The notes below the pieces were generated by a model that was given only the letters and a program-made list of their open reading frames with translations, did no database searches and had not been told where the DNA came from. Positions 24,669 to 36,297 of a stretch of 64,000 nucleotides of DNA are shown here, in pieces (the stretch's first letter is position 1; the number at the start of each line of letters is the position of its first letter). Source of the DNA: Tetraselmis striata (lineage: Eukaryota; Chlorophyta; Chlorodendrophyceae; Chlorodendrales; Chlorodendraceae). The stretch spans positions 186,001 to 250,000 of the forward strand of contig VCJN01000945.1 of assembly GCA_006384855.1 (NCBI GenBank), in the 5' to 3' direction. Position numbers and translations under genes: made by a program.

Positions 24669-27600
24669 ATGGCCAAGAAGAAGGGGCCCCCGAAGCCGCG
24701 CGGCAAGACGCCGGAGGAGCTGAAGGATGAGGCGTTCCGCCTGAAGTGTGAGGAGGCCGCCAAGGCGAAGGCGGCGGCGGAGGCCAAGACGAAGGGCACC
24801 AGTGTGTCCGCCGCGGCCGCCAACAGCGGCGGCATCAAGCTCGTCCGCCCCGCCTCCAACTCCAACATCGCCTCCATCGTGGGCGCCTCCATGAAGAAGT
24901 CCGCCAGCACCGCCTCAATGAGCTCCCTTGCCGCGGCGCCGGTGCTGAGCCCGGAGGAGGAGGCGGCGATGCTGGCCAAGGTGGCCGCCGCGGGGAGCCT
25001 GGAGGAGCTGTCCGAGCCGCTGGGCGCGTACAGCGACAAGGTGCAGCGCGCCGCGGGCGACGCCGCCAAGGGCATTGTGGCGGCGATGCCGGCGGAGGAG
25101 GCGGCCTCCACGATGGAGGCCCTCATGTCCAAGGCCACCAGCGGGGAGCCGGACAAGATCGGCGAGCGCCGCAGCGGCGCGATGGGCGTGGCGGTGTTGG
25201 TGGCGGCCGCTGGGGCGCCGTCGATCGGGCAGAGCGGGCTGTGGGAGAAGCTGGACGCCGGGCTGAAGAGCAAGAAGGACGCCCAGGCGCGCGAGGGCTG
25301 CGCGCTCGTGCTGCAGGCGCTGGCCTTCTACCTCGACCGCGCCTTTGAGCCGCACATCGACCGCGCGATCCCGCTGCTGCTCACGCTGCTGGCGGACGGC
25401 AACGCCGGCGTGCGCGACGCCGCCATGCAGGGCGTCATCGCCGCCGTCAAGGGCGCCAGCAAGCACGGCGCCGGCCGCGCGGTGCCCCTCATCACCGCCG
25501 TCCTGGGCGAGTCCAAGTGGACGTGCAAAGCCTGCGCGCTTCAGATCTTCAGCGCCATGGCGGCCATCTGCCCGCGCACCCTCTACGCGCAGTTCCCCAT
25601 CGTCATGCCCCCCGTGCGCGACGCCCTCGCAGAGACGCACCCCAAGGTGACCGAACGCCCCCCGCTTGTGCCCCCCCCCTATGCGCAGACAAGCGGTCCA
25701 TGCCAGCCGCCACGTCACCGCAAGCGGCCACCCGCCGCCCTCCCATGCATGTGGGGTGCTGACTCGCCGCTTGTCCCCCACAGGTCAAGCTGCAGGCGGA
25801 GGAGACGCTGGAGGTGCTGTGCGGCATCGTGGAGTACCCGGAGGTGGTGTCCATGATCGAGGCGGTGAACGAGACGCTGGTGGAGCCGGTCTCCAAGATG
25901 GCGGACTGCATTGACGTCATGATGGACATCACCTTTGTGAATGCGGTCGACGAGCCGCCTCTGGAGCTCGTGGTGCCCATCCTCAGCCGCGCCCTCAAGT
26001 GCGCCACCCCCCCCCCCCCCCCCTTAGATTCCCCGCAGTGACGCCCGATGCTGTCTGCCATAGTCCTGATCTGATGGCGGCCATGATGTTGGTGCTACCC
26101 GCCACAGGGACCGCAAGGCCGACCTGCGCAAGAAGGCCGCCAAGACGTGCGGCAACATCGTCACGCTGGTGCTGCACCCCGGCGTGCTGGTGCCGCACGT
26201 GTCGAGCCTGCTGCCCGGCATCACGGCGGGCCTCGTGGAGTCGCAGCCCGAGGTGCGCGAGGTCTGCGCGCGCGCGCTGGCCGGCATGGTGCAGGGCATG
26301 GGCGGCCAGCCGGTGTACGAGCTGCTGCCCAAGCTGGAGGCGCTGCAGGAGGCGATGACGCAGGCCCACAGCGCGGCGGACCGCGAGAAGGCGCACCAGG
26401 TGAGACCGCGCCGCAACCGTTGGCTGGTAACCCTAAGCCGAACCCCCAAGAATTGGGAAGTCTGTACACCGGTGCCAGGATTACAGGGCTAGGGTTTTCA
26501 GGGCTTTTAAGGTTTACAAACCCTGAAACCCCTAACCTGGTGGAACCTCCTCTGCGTGCCATACGCCAAATGTAGACGCATCTTTGGCCAGACGAATGTC
26601 ATTACGTATAGGTTGCCAAGCCAAATCTGCGGCACATCATTATAAGAGGTCTTACTGGTGCGTCGGCACGCGCAGTGTCGGATGAGCCTCCGTGTACCGC
26701 ATCAGGGGCAGCTTCTCCCTGGGTCGTCTGGGCAGCCAGGGCCAGACAGCTGATCCAGGGGTGAGGGAACAGCTCGGCGGGCGCGTGTAGCTGCGACGAT
26801 CCTTCTGTGTGTGCGCCCTGCGTGTGGGTATAGCTGCCTAGCGCCGGGGGGGGGGGGGGGGGGGGCGCTCCGACTGCATGAAGCCCACCGGGTTTTAGGT
26901 TTCTGGGGTTCTAGGGTAGCCCATAAGACTGCCTGGGGCTTTCGTTGATACGCATGCCCACAATCATCTTTAGCGTACGCCTGCCAGCCTCCCGGGGGGA
27001 GATTGGTTGCTCGGCGGGCCGGCTGCCCCTTGCAGCACTGACCGGAGGGTGTCGTTGTGCCGCCCACGGCCACCAGGACCTGGAGCAGATGGCGGCCGAC
27101 GAGATCAAAAAGTGCACGGACGCCATCAGCGCGGAGGAGGCGAGCAAGGGCGCGGAGAAGCAGGCGGTGGTGGCGCGCCTGCACGCGCTGCTGGCGGAGC
27201 AGCTGCCGGGGGAGCTGCAGCCGGAGGTGCTCCAGCACGCCAAGCAGGTGGTGGAGACGGTGCTCACCGAGGCGCTCACGCGCGCCGACGGCAAGGGCGC
27301 GCTCCACGCGGGCAGTTCGGCGGAGGAGGCGCTCGCGTTCCTGCGCGCCTACGCGCCGTCGACCGCGGTGGACGCCGCGATCGCGGCGGTGACGGAGCCC
27401 ATCTGCACCGCGGCCAACGCCATCTACGGCGTGCAGACCACCGGCGACGAGCGCATCGTGGACCTGCGCAACATCATCCTCGCCTACCCCGGGCCGCGTG
27501 CTGCTGCAGCGCAGCTACCTCCACATGGACCGCGGCCACTGCTACGGGCTGGTGGGCCAGAACGGCGTGGGCAAGACCACCATCATGACGCGCATCGCGC

Positions 27601-29557
27601 AGCAGGACATCCACAACTTCCCCACCCACCTCAAGTGTGTGTACGTGCAGCACGAGGTGCACCGCGGCAAGAGCGACGCCGCGGAGACGGTGCTCAGCTT
27701 CATGCAGTCCCAGGTGAGCGGCCACCCTGGCCATCCGCAGAGGGCGCCGGCTCGCCACCTCAGCCCCAGGCGTCCCCCGCTGTAGGAGCATGCGCCTGTT
27801 TGCTCAACCTCCCTGTGCGCCCAGGTGCCCGACGAGACGGAGGCGGAGGTGATCGGCGCGCTGCACAGCGTGGGCTTCTCCGAGAAGATGGTGAACGGCC
27901 CGGTGGTGGACCTCAGCGGCGGCTGGCGCATGAAGCTGGCCATCGCGCGCGCCATGCTCCAGAAGGCGGACATCCTGCTACTGGACGAGCCCACCAACCA
28001 CCTGGTGCGCCTCCCTGCCCCGCCCGGAGCCCTGCCGCCCCCCCCCCCCCCCCCCCCCCCAGGCCGCCATCCCTGACGCCCCGGCGGTGTGCGCCCACTT
28101 TCCTCGCACAGGATGCCGCGTCGGTGGCCTGGCTGGCGGGCTACATCAAGAGCCTGAAGAACACCACGGTGATGGTGGTGTCGCACGACGCCGACTTCCA
28201 GGAGAAGGTCGTCACCGACGTCATCCACATCCACGACCTCAAGCTCACCTACTACAGCGACGGCTTTGGCAACTTCCGGCGCGCCAACCCCGCGCTGTTC
28301 CCGGAGGACGGCGAGGACAGCACCCAGCAGGGCGACGCCCAGGCGGAGGACGGCGCGGCGGCGGGTGAGCGCCGAAGCTCCCTGCTCTCCCACCCCATCT
28401 GACGACATCCGTGTCGGCCCATCGTTCCCGCTGTGGCAGTGTATCGCGGAACTGATGAGCTATCCCCCCCCCCCTTTTGTCCCCTCGCAGACGCCAACGG
28501 CGCCGCCGCGTCGGAGGAGCCATCCACCGCGGACGACAAGCCGTACGGGTCGTTTGACTTTACGTCGCAGCCCTTTGTGTTCCCCGACCCCGGCAAGCTG
28601 GAAGGCATCAAGAGCAAGAAGAAGCCGGTGCTGACGATGCTGGGCGTGAGCTTCCGCTACGAGGGGTCGGACAAGGACACGCTGACGGACATCAACGTGA
28701 AGCTGTCGCTCGGGTCGCGCGTGGCGCTGGTGGGCGCCAACGGCGCGGGCAAGACGACGCTGCTGCGCCTGCTGGTGGAGGACCTGCCCACCAACACGGG
28801 CGTGGGCGAGGTGTGGAAGCACCACAACCTGCGCCTGTCGTACGTGGCGCAGCACAGCATGCACCACCTGGAGGCCAACATCAAGTCGACGCCGATCGCG
28901 TACATCCAGGACCGCTTTGGGTTTGGCAAGGACAAGGAGGTGGAGAACAAGGTGACGGTGAAGCTGACGGACGAGGAGAAGGAGATCGCGGAGACGCGCG
29001 GCGAGATCGGGACGGTCATGGGGCGGCGCACGATGGGCAAGACGCTGGAGTACGAGGTGCTGCGCACGGGGCGCAAGCAGGAGGACAGCCAGTGGTTCAA
29101 CATGAACGACCTCAAGCTGCAGAAACCCTACGTGCTGAAGCTGGTCAAGGCGTACGACGAGAAGATGGCGGCCATGGCGAGCGGCGCGGACCAGCGGCCC
29201 ATCACCACCGGCGAGATCAAGAAGCACCTGAAGGACTTTGGCATCAACGAGGTGCTCGCGACCGGCAAGATTAAGAACCTGAGCGGCGGGCAGAAGTCGC
29301 GCCTGGTGCTGGCGGCCGCCATGTGGTCGCGGCCGCACCTCCTCGCGCTGGACGAGCCCACCAACTACATCGACCGCGAGACGCTGGCGGCGCTGGCGGA
29401 CAGCCTGAAGACCTTCAACGGCGGCGTGTTTTTGATCAGCCATAACGCCGCCTTTGTGGAGGAGGTGTGCAACGAGCAGTGGATGGTCGCCGGCGGGACC
29501 TGCCACCCGCCCAAGAAGATGGGCAAGGACAAGAAGGCCAGCAAGGCCAGCGAGTAG
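24669..29557 (+). CDS. EF3: Translation elongation factor 3 (eEF3), 7 exons, about 1206 aa
   Basis: eEF3 is a ribosome-bound ABCF ATPase that helps release deacylated tRNA from the E site. Exons: 24669-25646, 25784-25998, 26108-26399, 27077-27713, 27825-28004, 28112-28364, 28491-29557. The order is a basic N terminus (MAKKKGPPKPRGKTPEE), HEAT-like helices (to about residue 500), a four-helix region, ABC1 (GQNGVGKTT, LSGGWRMKL, LLLDEPTNHL, VVSHDADF) and ABC2 (GANGAGKTT, LSGGQKSRL, LALDEPTNYI, LISHNAAF). A chromodomain-type insert sits in ABC2 before its signature, and the C terminus is Lys-rich. The insert separates eEF3 from other ABCF proteins. It is longer than the 1044-aa yeast protein, mainly at the N terminus. 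Exon 4 has one base too many near 27490: frame shifts between NIILAYPG and RVLLQRSYLH. This is a sequencing error, a real mutation or recoding. Confidence 0.9.
26400..27076 (+). other. EF3 intron 3 with G-run and inverted telomere-like strings
   Basis: A 677-nt intron, much longer than its neighbours. It has a G-run at about 26847-26864. AAACCCCTAACCTGGTGG near 26525 and CACCGGGTTTTAGG-type sequence near 26886 are loosely inverted, as if a small inverted-repeat element of about 370 bp had inserted. No duplication could be pinned down. Confidence 0.35.
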
Positions 29558-29814
29558 CTGCTGCCTGCCCTGCGTGCGGTGCCTGGCCCACACTAGTCCC
29601 GGTAATGCATACACACTAGACCCCCGCCGCCGTCACACTCTCCACTTCGGCCCTGCCAGCAGTGGGCCGGGCAGAACATGCATCTGCACCAGCACCCATG
29701 CCGCTAGCGCCATCTTGTCACTGCTGCCGCGGCTGCACGAGGTGGACCGGGGTGGCCGCCTGGCGCCAGCGATAACTCATTACACCGAGCCAAAGAAAAA
29801 CGCCTGCCTATATT
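29558..29814. other. Convergent 3' region between EF3 and the Emi1-like gene
   Basis: The two stops are 257 bp apart, tail to tail. On the minus strand TGTAA lies about 30 bp past the Emi1-like stop (around 29780-29784), the position expected of a green-algal polyadenylation signal. Confidence 0.5.
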
Positions 29815-30388
29815 TCAGCTGCTGGGCGGCGGCGCTGCATCGCAATCCGGGAACTGGCTCTTCCAAAACTTGGCCGCCTCCGCCGGGTCGCGCTGCTTCC
29901 AGAACGAATGATCCACCGGCGGCTCCGCCTGTGTGTGACGCATCGCGCGAGTGAAGTGTGCATTGGTCAGAACCGCCAGCCGAGGGGGACGTGTGGCTAC
30001 CTGCATGGTCGGAGCCTGCACAGTTGCATGTGCGGCCAGAGCGACACCTACCGGACTCCCGAGCCGCGTCTTCCTGGCCATGCAGCCCATGAAACGCCCC
30101 CAGTGGCCTTTGCAGTCGTCAAATATCCCGAATCTGTAATACTGCTCCATCTGGTGCACTGGCGCTGCGCAGGTAGGCACGGCAGCGTCAGTGCCGAGGA
30201 GGATGGGGCTCCAAGCAGCTGCATGCAGGTGCCAGGTGGGACGGGCAGCCACGCGTACAATAGCAAAACCACAGCGCGTCGAAGTACTGGACGCAGCTCT
30301 CTGGCCGATGAGTGGCCGCTGTTGACGCCTCGTCCGCGGCGGCGGAGGGGGCGTGCTCCCCGCTGCGATGCGCCGCCGTACTCGACAT
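29815..30388 (-). CDS. Emi1 / DUF3128-type small cysteine protein, 118 aa
   Basis: Three exons on the minus strand: 30388-30259, 30164-30052 and 29928-29815 (donors GTACGC and GTAGGT, phases 1 and 0). Spliced, it reads a low-complexity head, then ESCVQYFDALWFCY, SPVHQMEQYYRFG, DDCKGHWGRFMGCM, and HSFWKQRDPAEAAKFWKSQ. The Cys pattern with CxxxFDxxxFCYxPxHQxxxYYRxG and a downstream CxxxWxxxxxC is that of the DUF3128/Emi1 family. Those are small proteins linked in yeast to meiotic induction and in general to mitochondria (known of the family). The Cys pairs suggest a twin-CxnC fold in the intermembrane space (inference). Converges on EF3. Confidence 0.75.
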
Positions 30389-30840
30389 CTAGCTGACCAA
30401 AAGCGGGCGGGTGTGCGCCGCGGCTGGCTCCCACGGGTAGGCGGCGATACTGTGGGGCGGTGCGCGGAGGGGGTTGTTGCGAAGGCACGCTGCACAGCAC
30501 CGCACTGTGTAAACGAGAGCAGCAGATGGTGGGTGATGGTTGAGAGCAGCAGCCCTGCGCTGCCGCTGCGACACCTGCATGCTGCTGCTAGCGACCGAAC
30601 CGCGGCGGTCGGCGATCGGCTGTCGGCGCGCGGACGACGGCGGCGGAAATTTTACTGGCCCGGAGCGGGGCCGCGCCCCGGTCGTGTATCGTCCGGAAGT
30701 CGTCACTTTAGCCGAGCGTAATCCTTTGAAAAGCCGCGATATATGCGTCATTACAACGCCAGAGGGATTTCAGCAAATATTGGCAGTAGGTATGGGCCGC
30801 TTCAGGCAACTAATACGATTAAATGTTCCGGTTTAGCTCG

Positions 30841-30876
30841 TACCCCCCCGCCCCCCACCCCCCCCCCCCCCCCCCA
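30841..30876. repeat. Poly-C run
   Basis: An interrupted C-homopolymer near the left end of the TIR element. A matching G-run lies at about 31092-31112 and another C-rich stretch at 32089-32111 near the right end. Confidence 0.7.
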
Positions 30877-31242
30877 AATTTTGCCACCCCCCCGAAAAGT
30901 TCATTAGCGCCTGGCCAGCTAAAAAGTGGGCATTAGACTACTAGTTTTTTATCAAACTCGCCCAGAGTGTGGCTACGATGTCTTCTTACATCCCCCTGGG
31001 TATTGTCAAGTGAATATAGCGAAGGGCATGGACATTTAGAGCACAATTCATGCAATATGCCAATTCGGCCCTGTCCATGGCGCCCAAAACTTGGGGGGGG
31101 GGGGGGGGGGGCAAGGCCCTTGGAGCGCTATAGCCATGCTGGATTTCTGTGCCAACATGCATACTAGAGGCAAATTAGGTACCGTTGGGTGCAATTGTTA
31201 CAGACGCATGCAATGTAACAATTAATTATCAATCATTGCCTC

Positions 31243-31831
31243 CTAGAAAGCGGCCGCTGCGCCTGGGTTCAAAATCTCTTGCAACCTGGCATGCCTTTCT
31301 TCCCTCCCGTGATGGGCATGCGCCATGGCCACACGCCTATCTCTTAATGCCTGTCTGGCCCTAGCGTTGCTGCAGGCACGCCTGACAGGGTACTTGGCCC
31401 CCTTGTTGAGGCAATCAGCGCACACTTGCAACACAATTGAGTAGTTCAACTCCTCGTCAATGCTGCCCGGCTGGCCAGAGGCGCCATCACACACTGCACA
31501 CAAATCTAGTAAGTTGTGCCCATGTGGCAGAGGTGGTGCTTCTGCCACCAGTCTTGTAGAACTGTGGTTGCACATGATCAGCGCACTCCAACCCATTAAA
31601 GCAGTAGAAGACATCATGGAAAGGATGGTCCTCAGGTAGGGGCTGACCACCACAAATATACAACTCCCCATCCATCGCCTCTTGCAGAGCTGCTGCTGCC
31701 ATGCGTCTGCACTCCAGCTTCTCCTCCTCAGTGGGCTCAGAGCCATCAGGGTGGTCACGGGGCACCATGTTGCGGGGTGCATTGTGTGAGAAGATTACCC
31801 TGGGCATGTCACAGTCCTTGAACAGCACCAC
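31243..31831 (-). pseudogene. Broken coding remnant inside the TIR element, function unknown
   Basis: On the minus strand one frame reads MVLFKDCDMPRVIFSHNAP ... CFNGLECADHVQPQF (31831 to about 31555). A second frame continues with LCAVCDGASGQPG, LQVCADCLNKGAKYP and ends GAAAAF (to 31243). A one-frame slip near 31560 separates them. The CxxC...CxxC spacing suggests a zinc-binding end. It could be the tail of a transposase or a captured host gene; no family is recognised. Confidence 0.4.
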
Positions 31832-32211
31832 TCCACGGGCAATGTTGCCATGGTAGTCTGTGCATGTGCCACAATTGACAATCTCTGAGGCGTTAGGGGG
31901 GCATCAAGGTTTGAATGTGGCTGCGACATCGCGCGCCGGGCGCCTGCAGTAGCTGGACCGCCGCGGCGCCGAGTCGGCGCACGGGTTGGCGGCCGTACGC
32001 ACGCAGCGGGCACAGCGCGCGTGATTCCCAATACATTACGCAGTGCTTATCGGTTCTGACGTAATGTCACCGAATAATGTAAGGACACCCCCCCCCCCAC
32101 CCCACCCCCCCACATTCCGGAGATATTCCCCAGCTGAACCGGAACATTTAATCGTAGTTGCCTCATCAGGCGAAATCGTCCGGGGAAATGAAGCAATAAT
32201 CAATCAATAAT

Positions 32212-35200
32212 TCCCCTACCTCTTGGATTGAGCGGAGAAAAAGGAGGCGGCGGTCCGAAATCGCCCGTAGTGTTAGCGAAACGATACCGGCAACACAGAG
32301 GTTTCGTTACGCAATCTAAGGCGTCCGTCCTCCGTCCTCCTCTGTCCTCGCGTGCTGCGTATTCGTGAATGATACCGTCATACGTTCGATATTCGCTCGT
32401 TTGATTTCACGGTTCAGATACGAGTACGGCTGGTTTCTGAATGGACGCGCGTGTATTCTAGCCCATGGACGCTCGATATGATTCAAACTAGTTTATGGGG
32501 TTTCCTCCCTTGACCTAACCGCTTTTCAGCTACAAGTGCTGCTCTGTGGTACGGGAACTAGGCACTATCGTTGCGCCCTTTTTGGGTGCAGCACGAGTAG
32601 ACATAAAAGCAGGCATAACAGCTGAGCCTGCCATCTTCCAGCTTTCGCTGCGTTACACGCATCGATGTTGAAACTGTCTCGTAACCTGTTGCGAGCAAGG
32701 TCACCACATGTTGTTCAAGACCACACCCGGCTCACCACCCGTGTGTGATATTCTCATCCGTACGTCCGTGCGTTACCATGCCAGATGGAGAAGAACCCGT
32801 CGTTGAGCCGACGCTCGAGTCGCTACGTACACGCATACGTGAAAGGCCCAGTCTACATTATTGCGCGAGCTTGCAACAACGTTGGCTCAATTGACGGCTC
32901 GTGAGCGCGTTGTTGATGGAGAAGGAGCACATGGTTCCGTTTCCGGGCAGCGCGTCGCGGGACATCCGACAGGTAGCGGGGGAGCCGCAGAGCGCCCCGA
33001 CTTGCTAGAGCTAGCCTAGAGCGGCCGTGTCGGAGCAAAATCCTTGAGTGACGAGGATGACTACCTCGCGGTGCCAGAGCTACTGCACGCAGCGAGCAGA
33101 GTCTGGTTACGAGGCCGTTCGACCGGTCAGCCGAGTGCCTGGACTCTTCCCTTTGAGCACCGACCTAACGAACGAATACCTCAAGCAGGATGACTGGCGT
33201 CTGCCGGCCCAAGAGGAGTATTTATGGATGTCGTGTTTCGGCGCCCACATGGCCGCACTTTTCGTGGCTCTCAACGAGCTGCTGCCCTACGTCCCTGCCG
33301 CAAGTCAAGACTTCACCCCCTACCTCGCGAGAGCTCGGAACCACGCCGAAGCCATCGACAAGGCGTTTCGTTTCCGTTTGGCCTTCCTACGGAGGCTTAA
33401 TGAGGTCAAGCGTGTGCACGGTGACCAAGGTGTTCTGGACGTGCTGCGAGCCCAGCACTTTCAGCCTCCTTATGCGCATATGGGTTCCGCGATTTTTGGG
33501 GACCTCATGAGGGACTACGAGCGTCGCGTCTTCGAGGCGACAGTGGCCATCAGCGCCAAAGCAACCGCTACTGCTCGGGTAGTGACAACAACTGCAGGGC
33601 GCGGGCGTGGACGAGGACGTGGTGGTGGAGGACGGCGGGCGTGGCCGCGAAGGTGAGCACGAGTGACGGTGTGGGGCGCCTTATTTCGTCGGAGCTGCTG
33701 GAGCTTTGCGAGGTCACCTTTCGGTGACCGCCGCAAAGCGCACCCTTGCAGCTCAACGACGGGATGAGCGCCCTATGTCAGGACCTGACCCCCCCCCCCC
33801 CCCCCCACCACCATACAAACTTCATTTAGACCTTCCTCGGTGCGGCGCTTCTTACATCTATAGCCGCGCGCGTGCGGCTCAACCATCCGCACATTTGCAC
33901 ATGGCGGCTCAACCAACCGCCTCCCGTACCATTTCATCACTGCGTCCGTCGGTTGTCACACTGGCGTGTTACAATTGGTTCGTAACGACCAAGCTTCGCG
34001 CAAGTACGTTAACGCGCGCGACATGCGCTACGAGCGCGACGAAGGGCTCGCGGGGCGGCCCTCTTACCTAAACCTAGCCCCGCAAACCCGTACTGGTGCT
34101 GCTGCAAACCCGTCCAACAACTACCGGCCAACTGCTGGGAACCTAACCGCTGTTGCCGAGTACTTTGCAAACTGTAGTCGCCCTCGCTCTTGGTACTCTA
34201 ATGGTAAAACGACGCACTTACGTAATTGACGAGCCCGAAGCTGTCGCTCCATGGGCCGCGTCACTGCGATCTCGACTGAATGATGCTTTCGGCTCAGACG
34301 AGCTAGGACAGCGGACGCTCGACCTGCTCTCCAGCTCCCTCACCGCTCAGACACTCAAGAGCTACGCCGGCAGACTGTCTCAGTTCGCGGAGTTCTGCCA
34401 CGACTCCGAGAGCCTCAGCCCGCCGGAGGCGACCACTGCTACTGCCGTCCGGTACGTTGCCTGGATTGGTGACCGAGGGCACATTGGAGCTAAGTCGCCG
34501 CAACCCTACCTGAGTGTCTACAATCAACACGTTCTTCGAGCTGCACAGCTTCGACCCAATCGCCAAGGACAGCCTACACCTTATTGCAGCTAGGTGTGGG
34601 CTGATGCTGCGGCAACGCCGTATGGAAGCCGCCCCTTTGCGAGTTCCTCTGCCTGCTGATGTAGCTTACAGCTTCGTCGAGAAAGGCCGAGTTGTTAGTG
34701 TATGTTCCCACCACCGAATACCAGCACGACTTCCGAGCCCTCGTGGCCTCGGTTGTCAACTTCATGTTCTTTGCCAGTGGACTTACAGGCGTGTCCTGCC
34801 GAGTGCGGGATACGCATGTCGACGATTATAACATTACCCTGCAGGTGTACCGCGAGAAAGGCGCGCTAGCCGACGGGGACCCAACGACCTGCGCGTGCTT
34901 CTCCTTCCAGTGTCAGAAACACCCCCGAGTTGCACGTCTCCTGCACTACTTCATCTACAACGTCCAATATGTCCCCATGGTTATTGTTGCCTTGGCTGAA
35001 ACAAACTTCTGGGCGGTCACCCCAAGCGAGCAGTCAAAACCTTGGACCCGCACTATAATGTCGGACTGGCTGTCTACATCCGTCCGTCTTGTCGGTGCCG
35101 CACCTCCCGTCGGCACTTCCTGGACCTCACACAGCCTTCGCAAGGGAGTAGCGTCTGCCGCCAACGCCATCGGAGTTCCATTGTGCCACATTCGCTACCA

Positions 35201-35937
35201 AGGCGGCTGGGCCACTAACTCCGCCTCACGTCGTTCTTGACTGCATCGACCTCAACATTCTTCCTTCACCTGGCGCATGGTTCTTCTTTGGCCACATCGC
35301 CCCCCTCCGCCACTTCCAAGTCCACCAGGACTCCGCAGCGGTGGCCTTCCCGGTGCCTCCTTCATGACCTGGCGCTATCCCTTCTCCGTCAATCCACCGC
35401 TCTCTCCGTTCGCTCATGACTGGAAAAATCAGACTCAACTTTGAAATGATTTAAACTAGTTTATGGGGTTTCCTCCCTTGACCTAACCGCTTTTCAGGTA
35501 CAAGTGCTGCTCAGTGGTACGGGAACTAGGCACCTGTCGTTGCGCCCTTTTTGGGTGCAGCACGAGTAGGCATAAAAGCAGCCATAACAGCCGAGCCTGC
35601 CATCTTCCAGTTTTCGCTGCGTTACACGCAGCGTCCTCCCTGACTCCGTTTTCCCTCCACGCTTTTCACTTTTCCTTCCTGCCAAGTTCGGCTGTCGACC
35701 GTGTAAAATAGCCTGCGCGACCTTTTTGGTACGCCAAAATATCGCGGTACCGCAGCGCGTTTTTAGTAGTGCTGATTCAGCGAGACGTGCCCTGTTTTTT
35801 TTTAAATAAATTTCTTTGTAATGTATGAAATTTTATTGGGTAATCCTTACCTGCTTTTCACGTTTATGCTACGGGTACTCCGCAACCCAAGAGGTAGGGG
35901 CACCTCCACAAATCCCCGCCCCGGCGCGAAGCGCCGC
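32212..35937. mobile_element. Helitron2-like element interrupted by a gag-YR element
   Basis: Left end TCCCCTACCTCTTGG at 32212. Its inverted complement CCAAGAGGTAGGGG lies at about 35887-35900, and the terminal hairpin GGCGC-GAA-GCGCC ends just before 35937. The inner sequences match the element at 5893-7015 (for example the CGTCCTCC repeat, GCGCGTGTATTCTAGCCCA and CCGCAGCGCGTTTTT). A gag-YR element fills the middle (32478-35630). The outer flanks are T and T, as in the first copy. Confidence 0.6.
32478..35630 (+). mobile_element. gag + YR element (family A), fossil
   Basis: Direct repeats of about 184 bp, 32478-32661 and 35446-35630, start ATGATT.AAACTAGTTT. Between them are a gag-like region (about 32780-33655) ending in an RG-rich stretch and a DIRS-type tyrosine recombinase (about 34150-35260) with TSHSLRKG and IRYQGGW motifs. 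No reverse transcriptase motif is visible. It carries a handful of breaks. It is closely related to the element at 59957-63005 and to the truncated one at 50876-53417. Inserted in a Helitron2-like element. Confidence 0.65.
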
Positions 35938-36297
35938 TAATAATAGGCGCTCCTTACATCACGAATGGTAGTTGCCGCTGTAGCTCGCTATCAAACATTT
36001 TGAGTAATAATAAAGGTCACTGACGACAGCAGATGTATTTTGACGTTAATATTTGTACCAGTTTGTAACGGCGAGAACCCGACACAAGAAAATTGTACCG
36101 CGTTCATACATCGACCGGCCAGCGCGGATCGCAGTGGGAGCGCGCTTTTCCGCGCCAGTGCATATTTATTTCCCTAGACAGAGACGACCGGGACGACGAC
36201 TGGGTTACAGTCCTCAGTGATGATTACTACCTACCGCCAGGTTATTGATTAGCAGTAGGGATAACAGTAAGCTACAAGGCCGCTGCCCCCGAGGAGG

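Larger units (their letters stand above)
30805..32162. mobile_element. 1.36-kb DNA transposon with about 30-bp TIRs and a TCA target duplication
   Basis: Left end GGCAACTAATACGATTAAAT and, inverted, right end GGCAACTACGATTAAATGTT (a 3-nt indel between them). The inverted repeats run about 30 bp, to CCGGTTTAGC / CCGGTTCAGC. TCA flanks both sides (30802-30804 and 32163-32165). Copy B at about 50560 has the uninterrupted site CGCTTCATCAGG, which proves the insertion and its 3-bp duplication. A minus-strand coding remnant is inside (31243-31831). The superfamily is not assigned: the 3-bp duplication would suit PIF/Harbinger or CMC, but the ends do not match either. Confidence 0.75.

Noticed and set aside
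24915-25781. Long minus-strand frame opposite EF3 exon 1 (also 28460-29614)
   Set aside because: Shadow of the EF3 coding strand caused by high third-position GC; His/Leu/Arg-rich with no motif.
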